DNA of 64,000 nt. Source: Sphaerolaimus hirsutus. Lineage: Eukaryota > Nematoda > Chromadorea > Monhysterida > Sphaerolaimidae. A program made the translations under genes and the position numbers. This document shows positions 1 to 11,154 of the stretch, one piece after another (position 1 is the stretch's first letter; every line of letters begins with the position of its first letter). The stretch covers positions 31,073,785 to 31,137,784 of the forward strand of contig OZ038452.1 of NCBI GenBank assembly GCA_964036195.1. Reading direction: 5' to 3'. Under the pieces are notes generated by a model, which did not search any database, was not told where the DNA came from, and saw only the letters and a list, made by a program, of their open reading frames with translations.

Positions 1-78
1 TTTGGACAAAACCGTTGTCGGGCAAATTTTTTTTAAGTTCCGTTCACATCTATCCAAATCAAAAGCGTCAAAACTCAC

Positions 79-248
79 ACTAAACACAACATTGGCGTGG
101 TGCACAATAGTGTCCCAGTTGGCTCCAGACTGCACGAACGCCCGACCAATCAGCATCGAGGGCACTTTTTGACTAGAATCGGGGGCACAGCCGGTCAGCG
201 AGTCGCTCACGTGCACGTTCACTGGCGTGCAATTCGAGGGGGCCGTGT
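79..248 (-). CDS. NAV: NAV exon 27, left copy
   Basis: Counterpart of 26882-27051, DTAPS for DSAPS, KVPSMLIGRAF kept. The following AAA exons, if present, lie left of the window. Confidence 0.88.
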
Positions 249-3200
249 CTGCGGGATAATTACGTTGTATAATTGCCCAAAGGTGCCAATTAAGCGTGTC
301 ATAAGTGCGATAGGTGAGAATATATTTACACAAATTCGAATACACATACTTAAAAAAAATTATTTGGACCCCATAATTGTGTGATTGGAAATTTCGCATG
401 GCTAAATAACAAAATAAATACTCTCGATCCTTTACAAAACCTTTACACAACCATTACAAACTAAATCAAACCAAATAACAAATACCCTTAAAAATAAAAA
501 AAACCACCGACCGGCGCTGACACACACAGCGCGCTCACTGACGCACTCCCTCGCATTGGCGCCGCCGTCGGTGGGGTCGAAGTGCTCGGGCAGGCCGCTC
601 AAGGTGCACGTATCGGCCAGCAACCGCCCGCAGTGCGACCTGGCAGAGCTGCTGTTGATGCTGGTCACGTCGCAATGTTGCTTCAGGGACTCGTTTTCCG
701 ATTTCAGCTTGTTCAGCACTTCCTGTAGGGGTTTATAAGGGGTTGATTTTTTTTCGGTGGTTGCGAACCCTGGGAAAACGAGTATGGGATGGGATTTTAG
801 TTGATCGTAGGTGATCGTTGATAAATACAATACTATATAATACAATGCATACTACAATACAATACTGATACTGAAATCTAGCCCAACACAAGGACGAAAT
901 AGCCAAAGACTAACCCTCAATTGGTCGACCTTGTGGGCGGAGCTTAACGCCTCCAGTCTGATATCAGTGATCTCAGTTTCCCTCTGCGCCAATTGGCGCC
1001 TCAAGGCGGTAACCAAACTGGCCGTCGATGCCGATTGGTCCATCGCGCCGGCGGACACACTCGTTTCCGACGTTTGTTGCAAACTGGAACGAGTGTTGCA
1101 TTATTTATTATTTATATCAAATGGATGGATTCACACTTGCTTTGATTTATATCAAATGGTATTTATCATTTACGAGTTAATGCTGTTTCATTCTTCGGGA
1201 CGAGATGGTCTAATAAGGCGCATGCCATTGTTAACTCATGACGCCGCGTTAAACGCGCGGCAGAAAATTGGCACTGATCCAACATCTAACCAATCCCCAC
1301 CAATAAACCCCCTCTAAAAATCGCCCAAATCGACCAATAAGCTCACTTATTCGTGCTTCCATTAATGGTGCTCAATCGGGATCCATTAGATCTGCACTCG
1401 TCAACATCAGAATTACACTCGCCGGCGCTTTTATTTCCGCGACTGAAGGCCCGGGTGAAAGATGAACGGATCTGCGTAATGAACGTGGATGTTTAAGTAA
1501 TGGGAGGGGATGTTATTTGAGCGGGTGGCTATGAAAAGGGGGACGGTAAATTTCGGGTGAGGTAGATATAATTTTGAAGAAAATAAACAAAGAAGAAAAT
1601 TTTCAAAAAAAAGCTTGGACCAATCCAGAGCACTGTCTTATTTTTCAACTCGCCGACGAAATGTTTTTTAAAGGATATTTCTTTAAACTTTACTATTCAC
1701 TTGACAATACATTGTTTTTGGTAGTTGTTTGGAAGCTATTTACAAAAACATTTATATGAAAGTGTCAACTAAATGTCAAAACTTGTTACTTTATCGGGGC
1801 AGTTGGCAAGGTGCAGGATTGGTACCAATCTTTTGCCGATATTATCGTTTCGTACTTGTATTTACAAAAGCAGTGGTTATTGTAGCAGCGGGACAACAAT
1901 GGCTGTGGTAAGACAACATTAATAAATATCCGGAACCCACGGCCACCATAAAAAATTCAGTACTCAAAAAAGCATTTTACGCGCAAAATATCTGTGCCTT
2001 AAAATTGATATATTGCGAGGGCAAGAGAAAAGGTACACCATGATTATTCACAATATCTATTTTTACCTGTTTCGTATCCAAGTGCGAAGCCTGTTACAAA
2101 TATAAACAATACAATTAAAACGCATTACAATATTTATCTTGTGGAAAGGTCTCTTTCAAAGACCACTTCTAAAGAGCAAAATGCTACGCACGCTCAAACG
2201 GGTGTCAGTTCCGCAAGTGGACAAGTGACACGTGTACACACAAGTCATCAGTAGTAAATAAGGAGACAGTCCCGAGCCCTGTAAAGTGTCTAACGTCATG
2301 CAAAAAGTCAACCAAAACAACAAGAATATTACTGTAATTTTGCCACTTTGCATGACAATTGACAAATTGTATGACACTTTGCACGAAAATTCTATTTTCT
2401 ACGACACTGACAATTGATATCGCACTTCACAGGGCCCGGGACTGTCACCACGTGACAAATTAATAATTGGCTCTCAATTTGTTACTAAAACGTTGCTCGA
2501 CGCACCACTCATGATTACTCATCATCAGTCACTCATCCACTCGCATCATCAACCCCATCACACCCCAAACAACCCCCAATTGGCACTGACCCAGCTTTTC
2601 TTCTTGCCCAGCCCGAATCCATTGACGGCGGCCCCACTCGGCCCAGTGTCGCCGCTGGCCGTGCTGCCGCCGCTGCCCTTGTTGTTCTGCTTGTGCGAGC
2701 CCCTGCTCGAGTTCGACGAGCGGCTCGAGCGCTGCGAGGCCACCGACATCATGGACTCCATCGACGGGGGGCGGCCCAGAGCTGGGGAGGGGGGTAATTG
2801 ACGGTGGGGTTTTATTTGGGTGTGGGTTGAAGGCATGTATTCTGTTGGAATAGTTAGATCTAAACCTTTTTATATATTTTTACTTACCGTCAGAAAATTT
2901 CAACGGATAAGTGATGTCATAAAAATAAATAAATGCTTCTCAGATGACTTATCAGTTTTGAATGCAATAGACCTCATAATGTATTGCAAAATGAGTGACA
3001 CACAAAACTCAATAAAACAACTATTTACAACTTTTTTTACGTCATAAGGGACCATCTTGAGAGGAATGTAAATGAAAATGAGTGTTCACAAAAATCCACA
3101 GCACAAAAGAAATTGCAAATAATTTTTTAACACCTCTGGATATGTAAATATTTGGATTGAAACTGGAAGTATATTTACCGAGGCGCTAAATTCGCGTCGC

Positions 3201-6200
3201 AACAAAATATAATCACATAATTACTTACCATTAGCATTTCCATCGGCACTTTTCTTATTTTGCTCACTTTTTACAGGTTTTGCATTCTGTTTGGGACCCT
3301 CACTGGCCCCCTGCGATATTCCGGCATCTTGTGACCTGAAAGTAAAACATTTAATTGCGGAGAGAAAAAAATACCGGGTAGCGATTCAGCGTCACTTTTT
3401 CAAGTGATAAGTAAAGTGACAAGTGATTCCTTGTTATTCCACTTATCACTTTAAAAATTTTAGTTCAAATTTCATCACCTTCACTCAACAACTTGAATAA
3501 ATAGCAGCACAAAACTGAAATATAATCGAGTTAAAACTGCGCCAAAAACGCACATTTGCCTCAATTGTTGCAGTCGGGTTCTCAATTCGGAAACTTCCGC
3601 ATCTTTCTGCATGCTCTGAGTCTGCAGAGTTTCCACCCTTTTCACCATTCCGTTGAGCGCTTTTTCGAACGCGTGCACCATCGATGTGTACGTCGATTGC
3701 TGCTGCGTTAGAGCGGCCACCTTTTCTCTGCGAAATTAGGGTGCATGTAGTTTTTTTAAACATTTTTCAATGTAGGTAGTTGTGAGATGCGAATTTTAAC
3801 ACGGTTCTGAGACCAGTCAACTAAAATCAAAATTGGCCTGGGAACCAGTTGACACCCAATGTAAACTCGCGCCGTTACCCCCAAGGGTGTTGCCAGGGGG
3901 GGGGGGCGGGGGGGGGGGGGCGGCCGCCCCCCCCCCTTCCCGGGCCGGATCAAAAAATGTGCCAGAAATGGCACTGTCTGAAGACGATATTGTCGGCTGT
4001 TTAAAAAAAGTTTGCGCGCAAGCGCGCATTTTCCCTTCACAACATATATTTTCGGCTGACCGGTCTCCGCGGCGTCAAAGCTAGTGAGAATGGACTCAAT
4101 TCCTGTGCATGTTGCTCTATAAACCTGTAAAATACAGACGTATACTGCTGTTTTGGCGCCATGGCGTGGCGCCTACAAATGGCGCCAGCGCCAAGGCGCC
4201 ATTCCCCTACTACAAGGGTAAAATTTTAGGGGGGGGGGGGCGCCGCCCCCCCCGTTCGCCGGGCTCCGTATACAATTCGCCCACGCTCAAAAATCCTGGC
4301 TACGTCCCTGGTTACCCCCAAATCGGAGAACCCCAAAACCCCAGCCAAACCGACCTATAGCCATCGACTTCGCGGTGCAACTTCCTAATCTCGTGTTGAT
4401 ATCTCTCTTCGGGTGTGCTATAAGCGGAGCTGTTGGACACCAGACTCAGCTGGGACCCGCCCAATTGGTGTTGGTGTTCCACTGGCGCCGGCGCCATTTC
4501 GTTGGCGTTGCCATTGGCGTGCGGCGCGGCAGACTGGGCGCGAGGGAATAGGGCGCCTGCAGGGGGCAGTAAACACTTGTATTTACGTATTTTGGGGGTG
4601 CCTTGATGGAAACAATTGACTAGTGGAGAAATGACAGGAGTGGTTAAATAAGTGAAAACATATATCAGTAGCAAAAAAAACTAGATTTACAAATTTGTCT
4701 CCTATTTGTTCAAGTTCATCTGTCATTTCATTTCCACTTATAACCTTATTCATCACTTATTTTTATACCACTTCTCTTGTCTCAACTTGCGTAACTGACT
4801 CCGCCCAGTCGACATTTGGTACCTCAAATATGTCAATATAAGGTACTCCGTATTCGATTATATTTGGGAGGCAACGTTTGACGATTTCTACAATATTTTT
4901 AACTACCGCGGAATAAATCTCCGGATAACTTAAAAAGCACGAAAACACAATAAAGCGCCAAAAGCCAAACTCTCGCACCGCAAAAAGCAGAAAAAACGGG
5001 AAAAACGACAAGACCATAAAAACGCCAAACCTGCGCCATCGGAGCGCGAAATCACATTGGCGTAAATCCGTTCCTGGTAGGCGCTTTTGCGAGCGAACCC
5101 TGCGCAACAAATAATGTAGCATATTTCAATGCAATTTTTGTAATTTCCAAAATTGTGGAGCGAAAATGTTTGGGTAGCAAAATTCGGAAACTTTTAGAGG
5201 GTCTTTAGTTAAATAGGTAGAAGCGACGATAACATTCAAGCGTGTAAAGCAAGCATACACCTGCATAGCACACAGTCCAGGGGCCAGTATCACGTTGGGT
5301 CAAAAACAAATACGTGCTCATAACAATTTTGATCATGAAAGAAAGAAATATACACATCCATAAATAAATTATTTATGGGTATGCATTTGCAGTTTGTCGC
5401 TGTTAAAATTCTTTTAAAACTTGTGAACATGTAACATTTGTGTTTGTCCCAAATCGGAACTAGGCCCAGAAGTTAAGCAATACAAATCGGCCAGAAACAG
5501 GAACTCGCCCTACCGTAAACCATCAAATAATCGGTTTACGTTAGTGCAGAAAATGACAAAAATCGAAACCGCAAACGAGCAAAAATTTACCATTAACTCC
5601 GTTCTTCGAAACTTGTTCATACTGCACACACTCTGTGCTATTATTATTCGGGCTCACTCTAACATTGCCCTCTTGACAATGAACTTCCACGTCGAAATTA
5701 TCCACATTGGCGTATTGCCGGGCGTCGGCGAGCAGCGACAGCTTGCCGGACTTGTTGGGCGAGCGCAAGTTGGCCGCTTGGCGCTGGGGCGACTTGTGCG
5801 GGTGGGCGGAGTCAGCTTGGCGCTGATTGGTCGGCCTGCTGTGCAGGTACATCGAGCGCGACATCGTGTTGGACACCGGCTTCCAACACGCCGCTGCGGC
5901 GATATGTTTTTTTTATACATTTAAGTTAATTAATTAGTTTATTAAATGCAGTTAGCAGTGGGAAAAAACAGACATTCGAAGCCGGGAAAGTCATTCGGGA
6001 CGGGCGCGGTCATTTTATTATTCTAAATAAATATTATTGTTAAAAATAAGTGTGTAATTTTTTGCAATGTCCGCGCCCGCCAAAGAGCAAAGCCATATAC
6101 CGTATTTCCTCGAAATACCCCCCGGGGGGTGATTGTTTCATAGTGGTCCCGAGAGGGGGGGGGGGGTTAAACGAGGGGGGGGTATTTCGAGGGGGGGGGG

Positions 6201-9198
6201 GTTATTATTTCACAAGAAATTTTTTGAAAACCAAGTATGAAATTGTCGTCTGAAACGTACGCAGACGTCGAAAAATGCAACAAAAACCGCCATTTATAAG
6301 GTTCTGTAGACTAATATTAGTATGTAGATGGTGTGTACACTGTTCTAACGTGACACCGACATTGTTTTAACGTGTGTTCTGCAGTACACAGAACACAAAC
6401 TACAGTTATTGTCATGTACGTTCCCTTTACACTCAATTTGGGGGGGGGGGGTATTTCGAGGGGGGGGGTGATTGTTTCATAGTGGTCTCGAGAGGGGGGG
6501 GGGGTCAAACGAGGGGGGGGGTATTTCAAGGGGGGGGTATTTCGAGGAAATACGGTAAGTATGTTGCATTCACGCAGAAATTCAGAGAATGAGATGCCAT
6601 ATATAGCGCAAGCGAAAACATGACAAAACCTCTATCCTATTCACTGCATAGAGCCGCAAAATGTAGAGGAAGCTCTAAGCAAACGAGCGAAAAATGTAGA
6701 TTGTAACACCAGGAAAAACTTTCGTAGAATATCAAGTGAACTGACAAGTGTCAAAAAAACTTACAAATTTCACGAACGGTGTCAACAATTTATTAATTAT
6801 TAGAAATATATTAATCTAGATGTGGATTTTTGGTTGGTAATTAACCAACGTTATGACAGAAATATGTAGCTTCTTGCTTTGACACTCGTTTTTTCACCTG
6901 ACGTTCGTTGTGTGAAATTTCCTTACAAAATCTGACCTTTCAGATTGTGCCTACACACACTAGTTTTCACCGTGACTTCGTGGGAAAACTGAAAATTTTA
7001 AAAGTGCAAATTAATGAACACGGTTGAATAGTTAAATTTTATCTAAATTTGAATTTAAATAAATGAAAGTTAAAGTTTGAAAATTTGAAAACTAAAAAAT
7101 GTATAACATACAAACAGAGTAGGCTGGATGTGGCCATGTGGCCATTTCAGTTTTCACACATGTCACGGTGAAAACTAGTGTGTGTGGGGCCAATGAAACA
7201 TGGCTATAACAAAAGAAAACATTTTTGTTAATTTACTGCCAATTTTGCGAACAGCAATGGTTACTGTAATCAGCCGACATAATTCCACGGGCTACCGGCA
7301 TCCAAAAAACTCATCCATGCAAGTTGACTTATTGAGTTGACAAAATGCGCTCACCAAACGCGTCAACTGAAAGGGAACTCCCGACGAACCATTTTCCACA
7401 CTGGCGCCATTGATCACTCTGCCAACGCCATTGGCACTCAATCTGCTCGCGCCAGTCGTGTACTGTCCCAGGGGCAGGCGCCTGGGCGACACCAGAGCCA
7501 GGGTGGCCTGCCTGTGCTGGGCGATCGCTTGGCGGCGCTCGTGTGCCGCCTGCTGCTCGTAGTGGTGGGCGGAGTCGGACGTGGGCATTTGTTGGTGCTG
7601 GCTGTAGGTCGCGCTGTTGTAGTACGGCTGTGCGTTTAGGGAAGGGGTGAAGTTATGAAATGGTAATACAGAATGTAGTTCGCTGAGAAACTACAAAATT
7701 CAGCTATCAGTCAATGATATAACATGGTTTCTACCTATATGAATTTTCATGTGTTTATCATTTATATTTCAATATTTCAAATTTCAATATTCTTTCACAA
7801 CTGATCAATACTAAATTGACATCGTACGCCAAATCTTATAAACCCAGACGGTTAAAAAAAAGCACACACCAAATAAATCTCCCCAATAACACAACAAAAG
7901 CAACTCAATGTCACCTCAGTCTCGCTAAAATAGCCCATCAAGTGTCTCTTCCTGTCCAACGAGTGGTATGCGCTCAAAGGGGCGGGGCTGGCGCCGGCGC
8001 CAAACCCATGGCGCCGCGCCAGTGCCGTGGCTGCGCATCATCTTCAAGTGGGCGGCGGTGCGCGACCGGGGGCCCAGCGTCGGCGTGCCGTGCTGCTGCG
8101 ACGACTGGTGCAGCGGCAGCGAGTACTCGTCGCCCGACGTGTGCAGTCTGCTTTTTTTTTGGGGGGGGTGGTGTGTTGATTTTTTAAGCAAAAAATGGCG
8201 TTTTTGTGTTTTATAATACAAAACAAAACGATTCAGCAAATATCTATTTACTCCATTGATGATAAAGTATTTATATTAAAGGTAGACCATCTCGTTACCC
8301 ATCTTCGAATGAGTGTCTATTATTTTCCAGGGTTCGGTCACGACGAAAAATGTCATCGTTCAAATGAAAGCCAATGACCTAAATGTCCACAACCATAAAA
8401 GCCCGCGCCGATAAAAAATGTCAGGTGTCACTTACTTAAGTAATCCAATCCGCCAAACCCCCGACCCACCTATTCAAGTGCGCGGGCAGGTTGGCGTACA
8501 TGGCGTGGGCGGGGGGCGGGGCGCCGGGCATGCCGGAGGCGAGCTGCTGGCTGCGCGGCCTGGCGGCGGGGTGGCTGGTGCCGGGCGCCAACGAAGCGCC
8601 GCGCGTCGTCGACCGGCACCGCTGCAGCAGGCTGTCGATCTCGTTCTGTGGTGGATTGAGTTGGGCTTACATTGGGAGGTTAACATGGAGTGAGGGATGC
8701 TCTTTTTTGTTGTATTTATGGTGAAATGGAGAAACGGAATCTCGTCAGTTGCAAATTCGGAATTTGCAAAATCGTAAACAAAACCTATAAAATATAATTA
8801 TAATAATTAATAAGATTGCTACACGCACTAATTGACAGTTGATGTCAATCGCATTTTGAAAACAACGTGTGACAAAATAAAATCTGAAAACTCAAATCAG
8901 AATTTGAGTTTACCGGGATGAACCTGTTTTCAATGCAATTGAATCTCCATCAACACTATTTGACAGACACCTCATTCCGGTAAACTCAAATGCGTTCAAA
9001 GCTGATTTACGAGTTTCCTTTTTTGGCAATTAGCCAAAAACCTCATTAGCCACCTGCTCAGCTATCCTGCGTCTATGATATCCGGCGGCGTAGTGGTTCT
9101 CGTCGACTTGGTCGAGACACTCGTCGGTGCTGGTGGCGTCGTGGCCGCGCAGCGCGGACTCGCTCAAGCCCGACGAGATCGACGACGATTCGTCCAGG
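79..9198 (-). CDS. NAV: Second partial copy of the NAV gene (14 exons)
   Basis: Exons equivalent to 14-27 of the main gene, same order, phase and splice sites. Thirteen keep the frame and the protein differs at only about ten positions outside the broken exon, mostly conservative. Exon 16 has two 1-bp losses and a stop. Similarity also covers the introns, broken by copy-specific MITEs, and continues to the window's left edge and to the gap on the right. Either an alternative haplotype or a recent partial duplication; upstream exons 1-13 are not repeated here. As placed it cannot encode a complete NAV. Confidence 0.9.
512..722 (-). CDS. NAV: NAV exon 26, left copy
   Basis: Counterpart of 27310-27520, Gly for Ala in PTDGG. 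Confidence 0.9.
915..1083 (-). CDS. NAV: NAV exon 25, left copy
   Basis: Protein identical to 27663-27831, including TDIRLEALSSAHKVDQLR. Confidence 0.95.
1347..1471 (-). CDS. NAV: NAV exon 24, left copy
   Basis: Counterpart of 28103-28227 carrying RSSFTRAFSRGNKSAG; Glu for Asp once. Confidence 0.88.
2267..2444. repeat. Inverted-repeat element CAGTCCCGAGCCCTG
   Basis: Ends CAGTCCCGAGCCCTGTAAA and CACAGGGCCCGGGACTG. Also present in the right copy, hence older than the split. Confidence 0.7.
2591..2781 (-). CDS. NAV: NAV exon 23, left copy
   Basis: Same protein as 29796-29986, ending KKKSW. C-run before the acceptor is interrupted (cccctccccag) compared with the right copy. Confidence 0.9.
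3229..3335 (-). CDS. NAV: NAV exon 22, left copy
   Basis: Counterpart of 30416-30522, KPVKS for KPLKS; donor G|GTAAGT instead of G|GTGAGT. Confidence 0.85.
3554..3727 (-). CDS. NAV: NAV exon 21, left copy
   Basis: Coiled-coil exon as in 30743-30916, LQTQ for LQAQ; donor AT|GTGCGT. Confidence 0.9.
3882..4310. mobile_element. hAT-like GC-run MITE, left copy only
   Basis: 8-bp target duplication GTTACCCC at 3874-3881 and 4311-4318. Ends CAAGGGTGTTGCCAGG and CCTGGCTACGTCCCTG. The right copy is uninterrupted at this exact site. Confidence 0.85.
4355..4556 (-). CDS. NAV: NAV exon 20, left copy
   Basis: Counterpart of 31343-31544; Ala for Pro at the start (GALFP). A copy-specific hAT-like element ends 45 bp downstream of the donor. 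Confidence 0.88.
5031..5099 (-). CDS. NAV: NAV exon 19, left copy
   Basis: Protein identical to 32031-32099 (FARKSAYQERIYANVISR), same G|GTTTGG donor. Confidence 0.82.
5591..5893 (-). CDS. NAV: NAV exon 18, left copy
   Basis: Counterpart of 32591-32893 with Asp for Gly (QADSAH) and Arg for Gln (ARQYAN). Same acceptor ambiguity (5893 or 5879). Confidence 0.78.
6098..6557. mobile_element. TA-flanked G-run MITE, left copy only
   Basis: Ends CCGTATTTCCTCGAAATA and its inverse, flanked by TA. The right copy has the uninterrupted site (gccatataagtatg near 33072), so the TA duplication is shown directly. The interior repeats the motif TATTTCGAGGGG. Tc1/mariner-like by TA target; no transposase. 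Confidence 0.88.
6947..7191. mobile_element. GTTTTCACCGTGAC MITE, left copy only
   Basis: Ends GTGCCTACACACACTAG..GTGTGTGTGGGGCC with inner inverted GTTTTCACCGTGAC. Absent from the right copy near 33700, though the junction there is not a clean empty site. Confidence 0.78.
7355..7627 (-). CDS. NAV: NAV exon 17, left copy
   Basis: 91 codons as in 33856-34128, with Val for Met (GRVING) and Phe for Leu (PFQLT). Donor TTG|GTGAGC. Confidence 0.83.
7915..8147 (-). pseudogene. NAV: NAV exon 16, left copy, frame-broken
   Basis: Two bases shorter than 34451-34685. One G is missing near 8016 (GGCGCCG palindrome) and one in a G-run near 7981. After MMRSHGTG the frame shifts and meets a stop at 7925-7927. 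Both losses are in GC-palindromic or homopolymer sequence, so a sequencing error is possible; otherwise this copy cannot be translated through the exon. Confidence 0.85.
8470..8645 (-). CDS. NAV: NAV exon 15, left copy
   Basis: Counterpart of 35247-35422, 176 bp, reading NEIDSLLQRCRSTTRG; one replacement (SHPAAR). Confidence 0.85.
9054..9198 (-). CDS. NAV: NAV exon 14, left copy
   Basis: Same 145-bp exon as 36047-36191 with DENHY in place of DENQY. Acceptor cgctcag, donor CAG|GTGGCT. Confidence 0.88.
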
Positions 9199-9890
9199 CT
9201 GAGCGGGTAATTCAGAGGCATATTACGAGTGAACTGACCTTCATTGTTTTTTTTTGTTTTTTGTGAAGGTTTATTTTGGATGGAAGGAAAACGACTTGTA
9301 ATTAAAAAAGTAGTATATATTTAAATTAGACTACCTATATGAGAGATTTCGATTCGATAATTTACGGGTGAAAGGGATAAATGCACATTTTGGATTTAAA
9401 ATTACAGCTGCGAAACCTTCGCGTTGATCTACTGAACTCATTGACAAAAAGAAAACAAACAATATTTTGTAAAACCTTCCGCATAATAGTGGATTTTGAT
9501 TTAGAGTGTTTAGTTGCATAGATATAAATATTTGCGCTTTTTCAAGTTGTAACTAGGCAATTGTCTTCTTAACAAGACAAAGTACATACAAATAAATACA
9601 CAAATAAAATATTCCGCACAATCAGCATTCACACAGCACGAACAATCTTGAATAAATGCAAATACACTTCACAAGCCAATTTCACAAGTCATCAGTAAAC
9701 CACACACGGAAATTCCACACAACTTTTGCGAGCATCAAACAAAGAAGTAGCTCTGTAAAACCGCCATTTTCCCGAGGCACTACAATTTTGACTACTGGCG
9801 CTGGCGCCAAAATTGGTGGCGCCAACTCCAACCCACACAGAAGCCAATAAATCTCATCACGTAGTATATACTACACTACAAACATTCCAT

Positions 9891-10090
9891 NNNNNNNNNN
9901 NNNNNNNNNNNNNNNNNNNNNNNNNNNNNNNNNNNNNNNNNNNNNNNNNNNNNNNNNNNNNNNNNNNNNNNNNNNNNNNNNNNNNNNNNNNNNNNNNNNN
10001 NNNNNNNNNNNNNNNNNNNNNNNNNNNNNNNNNNNNNNNNNNNNNNNNNNNNNNNNNNNNNNNNNNNNNNNNNNNNNNNNNNNNNNNNNN
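9891..10090. other. Assembly gap, 200 N
   Basis: Exactly 200 N. The left NAV copy ends at its left edge and the truncated S9 gene lies to its right. A round number suggests a placeholder length. Confidence 0.98.
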
Positions 10091-10557
10091 ATTTTGGATA
10101 GTCAGATGCGCACTTCTTAGTTTTCACTGCCCTACGGATAAAACATGAGGGCAGTGAAAATAAAGGAATGCACGCACGAGCAAACAAAATCGCTAGTTAT
10201 GCGAGTAATGCGCCCGACAAAATCGAAAAAAGAAATAGTCGGCCGATGGCCAAAAAATGACGAAATCGTGATTTCTGAGACAAAATCTACGTAAAATACG
10301 TCATCGTGCAATATCGGTGACCCTAAGTCATACTTTTGTATATTTTACAAACCGCCTTGCTCTCGGTGCATGTGCGTCGATGCGGCTGAACTTTAAAAAA
10401 TCTATCGGGCGTACGCCCTACCCTACAAATCTGTAGGGAGAATTAAATCTGGCCCCTGGGGATGGGAGTCAAGCACAACAAAAGAGCGAATCTTTTCGAA
10501 GATCGACCACCAGCTGTTGCCTTTATTTACTTGAATATTCATAAAAGGAATTTATGA
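10091..10557. other. Unassigned DNA right of the gap
   Basis: No S9 catalytic exon or other coding signal recognised on either strand. The remaining S9 exons should lie here or in the gap if the locus is contiguous. Confidence 0.6.
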
Positions 10558-11005
10558 TACCGTATTTCATCGAAATACCCCCCGGGGGGTGATTGTTTCA
10601 TAGTGCTCCCGAGAGGGGGGGGTAAACGAGGGGGGGGGGTATTTCGAGGGGGGGGGGTTATTATTTCGCAAGAACTTTTTTGAAATCCTAGTACAAAATC
10701 GTTGTTTGTGATGTGCGCTGGGGTAGAAAAATGCATCAATAACTGACATGTAAAGACTCTTGTTGACTAATATTAGTACGTAGATGGTATAAACACTGTT
10801 CTAACGTGATCCTGACATTGTTTTAACGTGTGTTCTGCACTACGCAGAACACAAACTGCAGTATTTGTCATGTACGTTCTCTTTACACTCAATTTGGGGG
10901 GGCGTATTTCGAGGGGGGTGATCATAGTTTTATAGTAGTCTCGAGGGGGGGGGGGGGTCAAACGAGGGGGGTGTTTCCAGGGGGGTATTTCGAGGAAATT
11001 CGGTA
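10558..11005. mobile_element. TA-flanked G-run MITE
   Basis: Same family and orientation as 6098-6557, with inverted CCGTATTTC ends. Lies between the S9 exon 7 donor and the gap. Confidence 0.85.
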
Positions 11006-11029
11006 GATAAAATCGAACAATTGACAAAC

Positions 11030-11154
11030 CCCGTTGACAGCAATGACAATTCTGCCAAAGCCGGGCTGGAAGTCGTAAGTGCCACTGGGCAGGCTCGTGG
11101 CCCGCGGCCGGCACAAGTCCATCTCCAGCGGGTACACATTTCGCATGGCGGCGC
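11030..11154 (-). CDS. S9 peptidase exon 7, last visible
   Basis: Acceptor aaacag, donor GGG|GTTTGT. Encodes AAMRNVYPLEMDLCRP and GTYDFQPGFGRIVIAVNG, similar to NLYRLD..TYAFLDDGRIV. Phase 0 out. A TA-flanked MITE sits 25 bp beyond the donor. Confidence 0.68.

Larger units (their letters stand above)
1..9890. repeat. Duplicated segment, left copy (pairs with about 26795-36870)
   Basis: Exons and introns align end to end with the right copy, apart from copy-specific insertions. At 5031-5893 versus 32031-32893 the offset is exactly 27000. Shared older insertions such as 2267-2444 versus 29018-29204 show these predate the split. Confidence 0.95.

Noticed and set aside
5544..5924. Plus-strand open frame opposite NAV exon 18 (also 32544-32927)
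   Set aside because: Shadow of the spliced minus-strand exon; no family resemblance.
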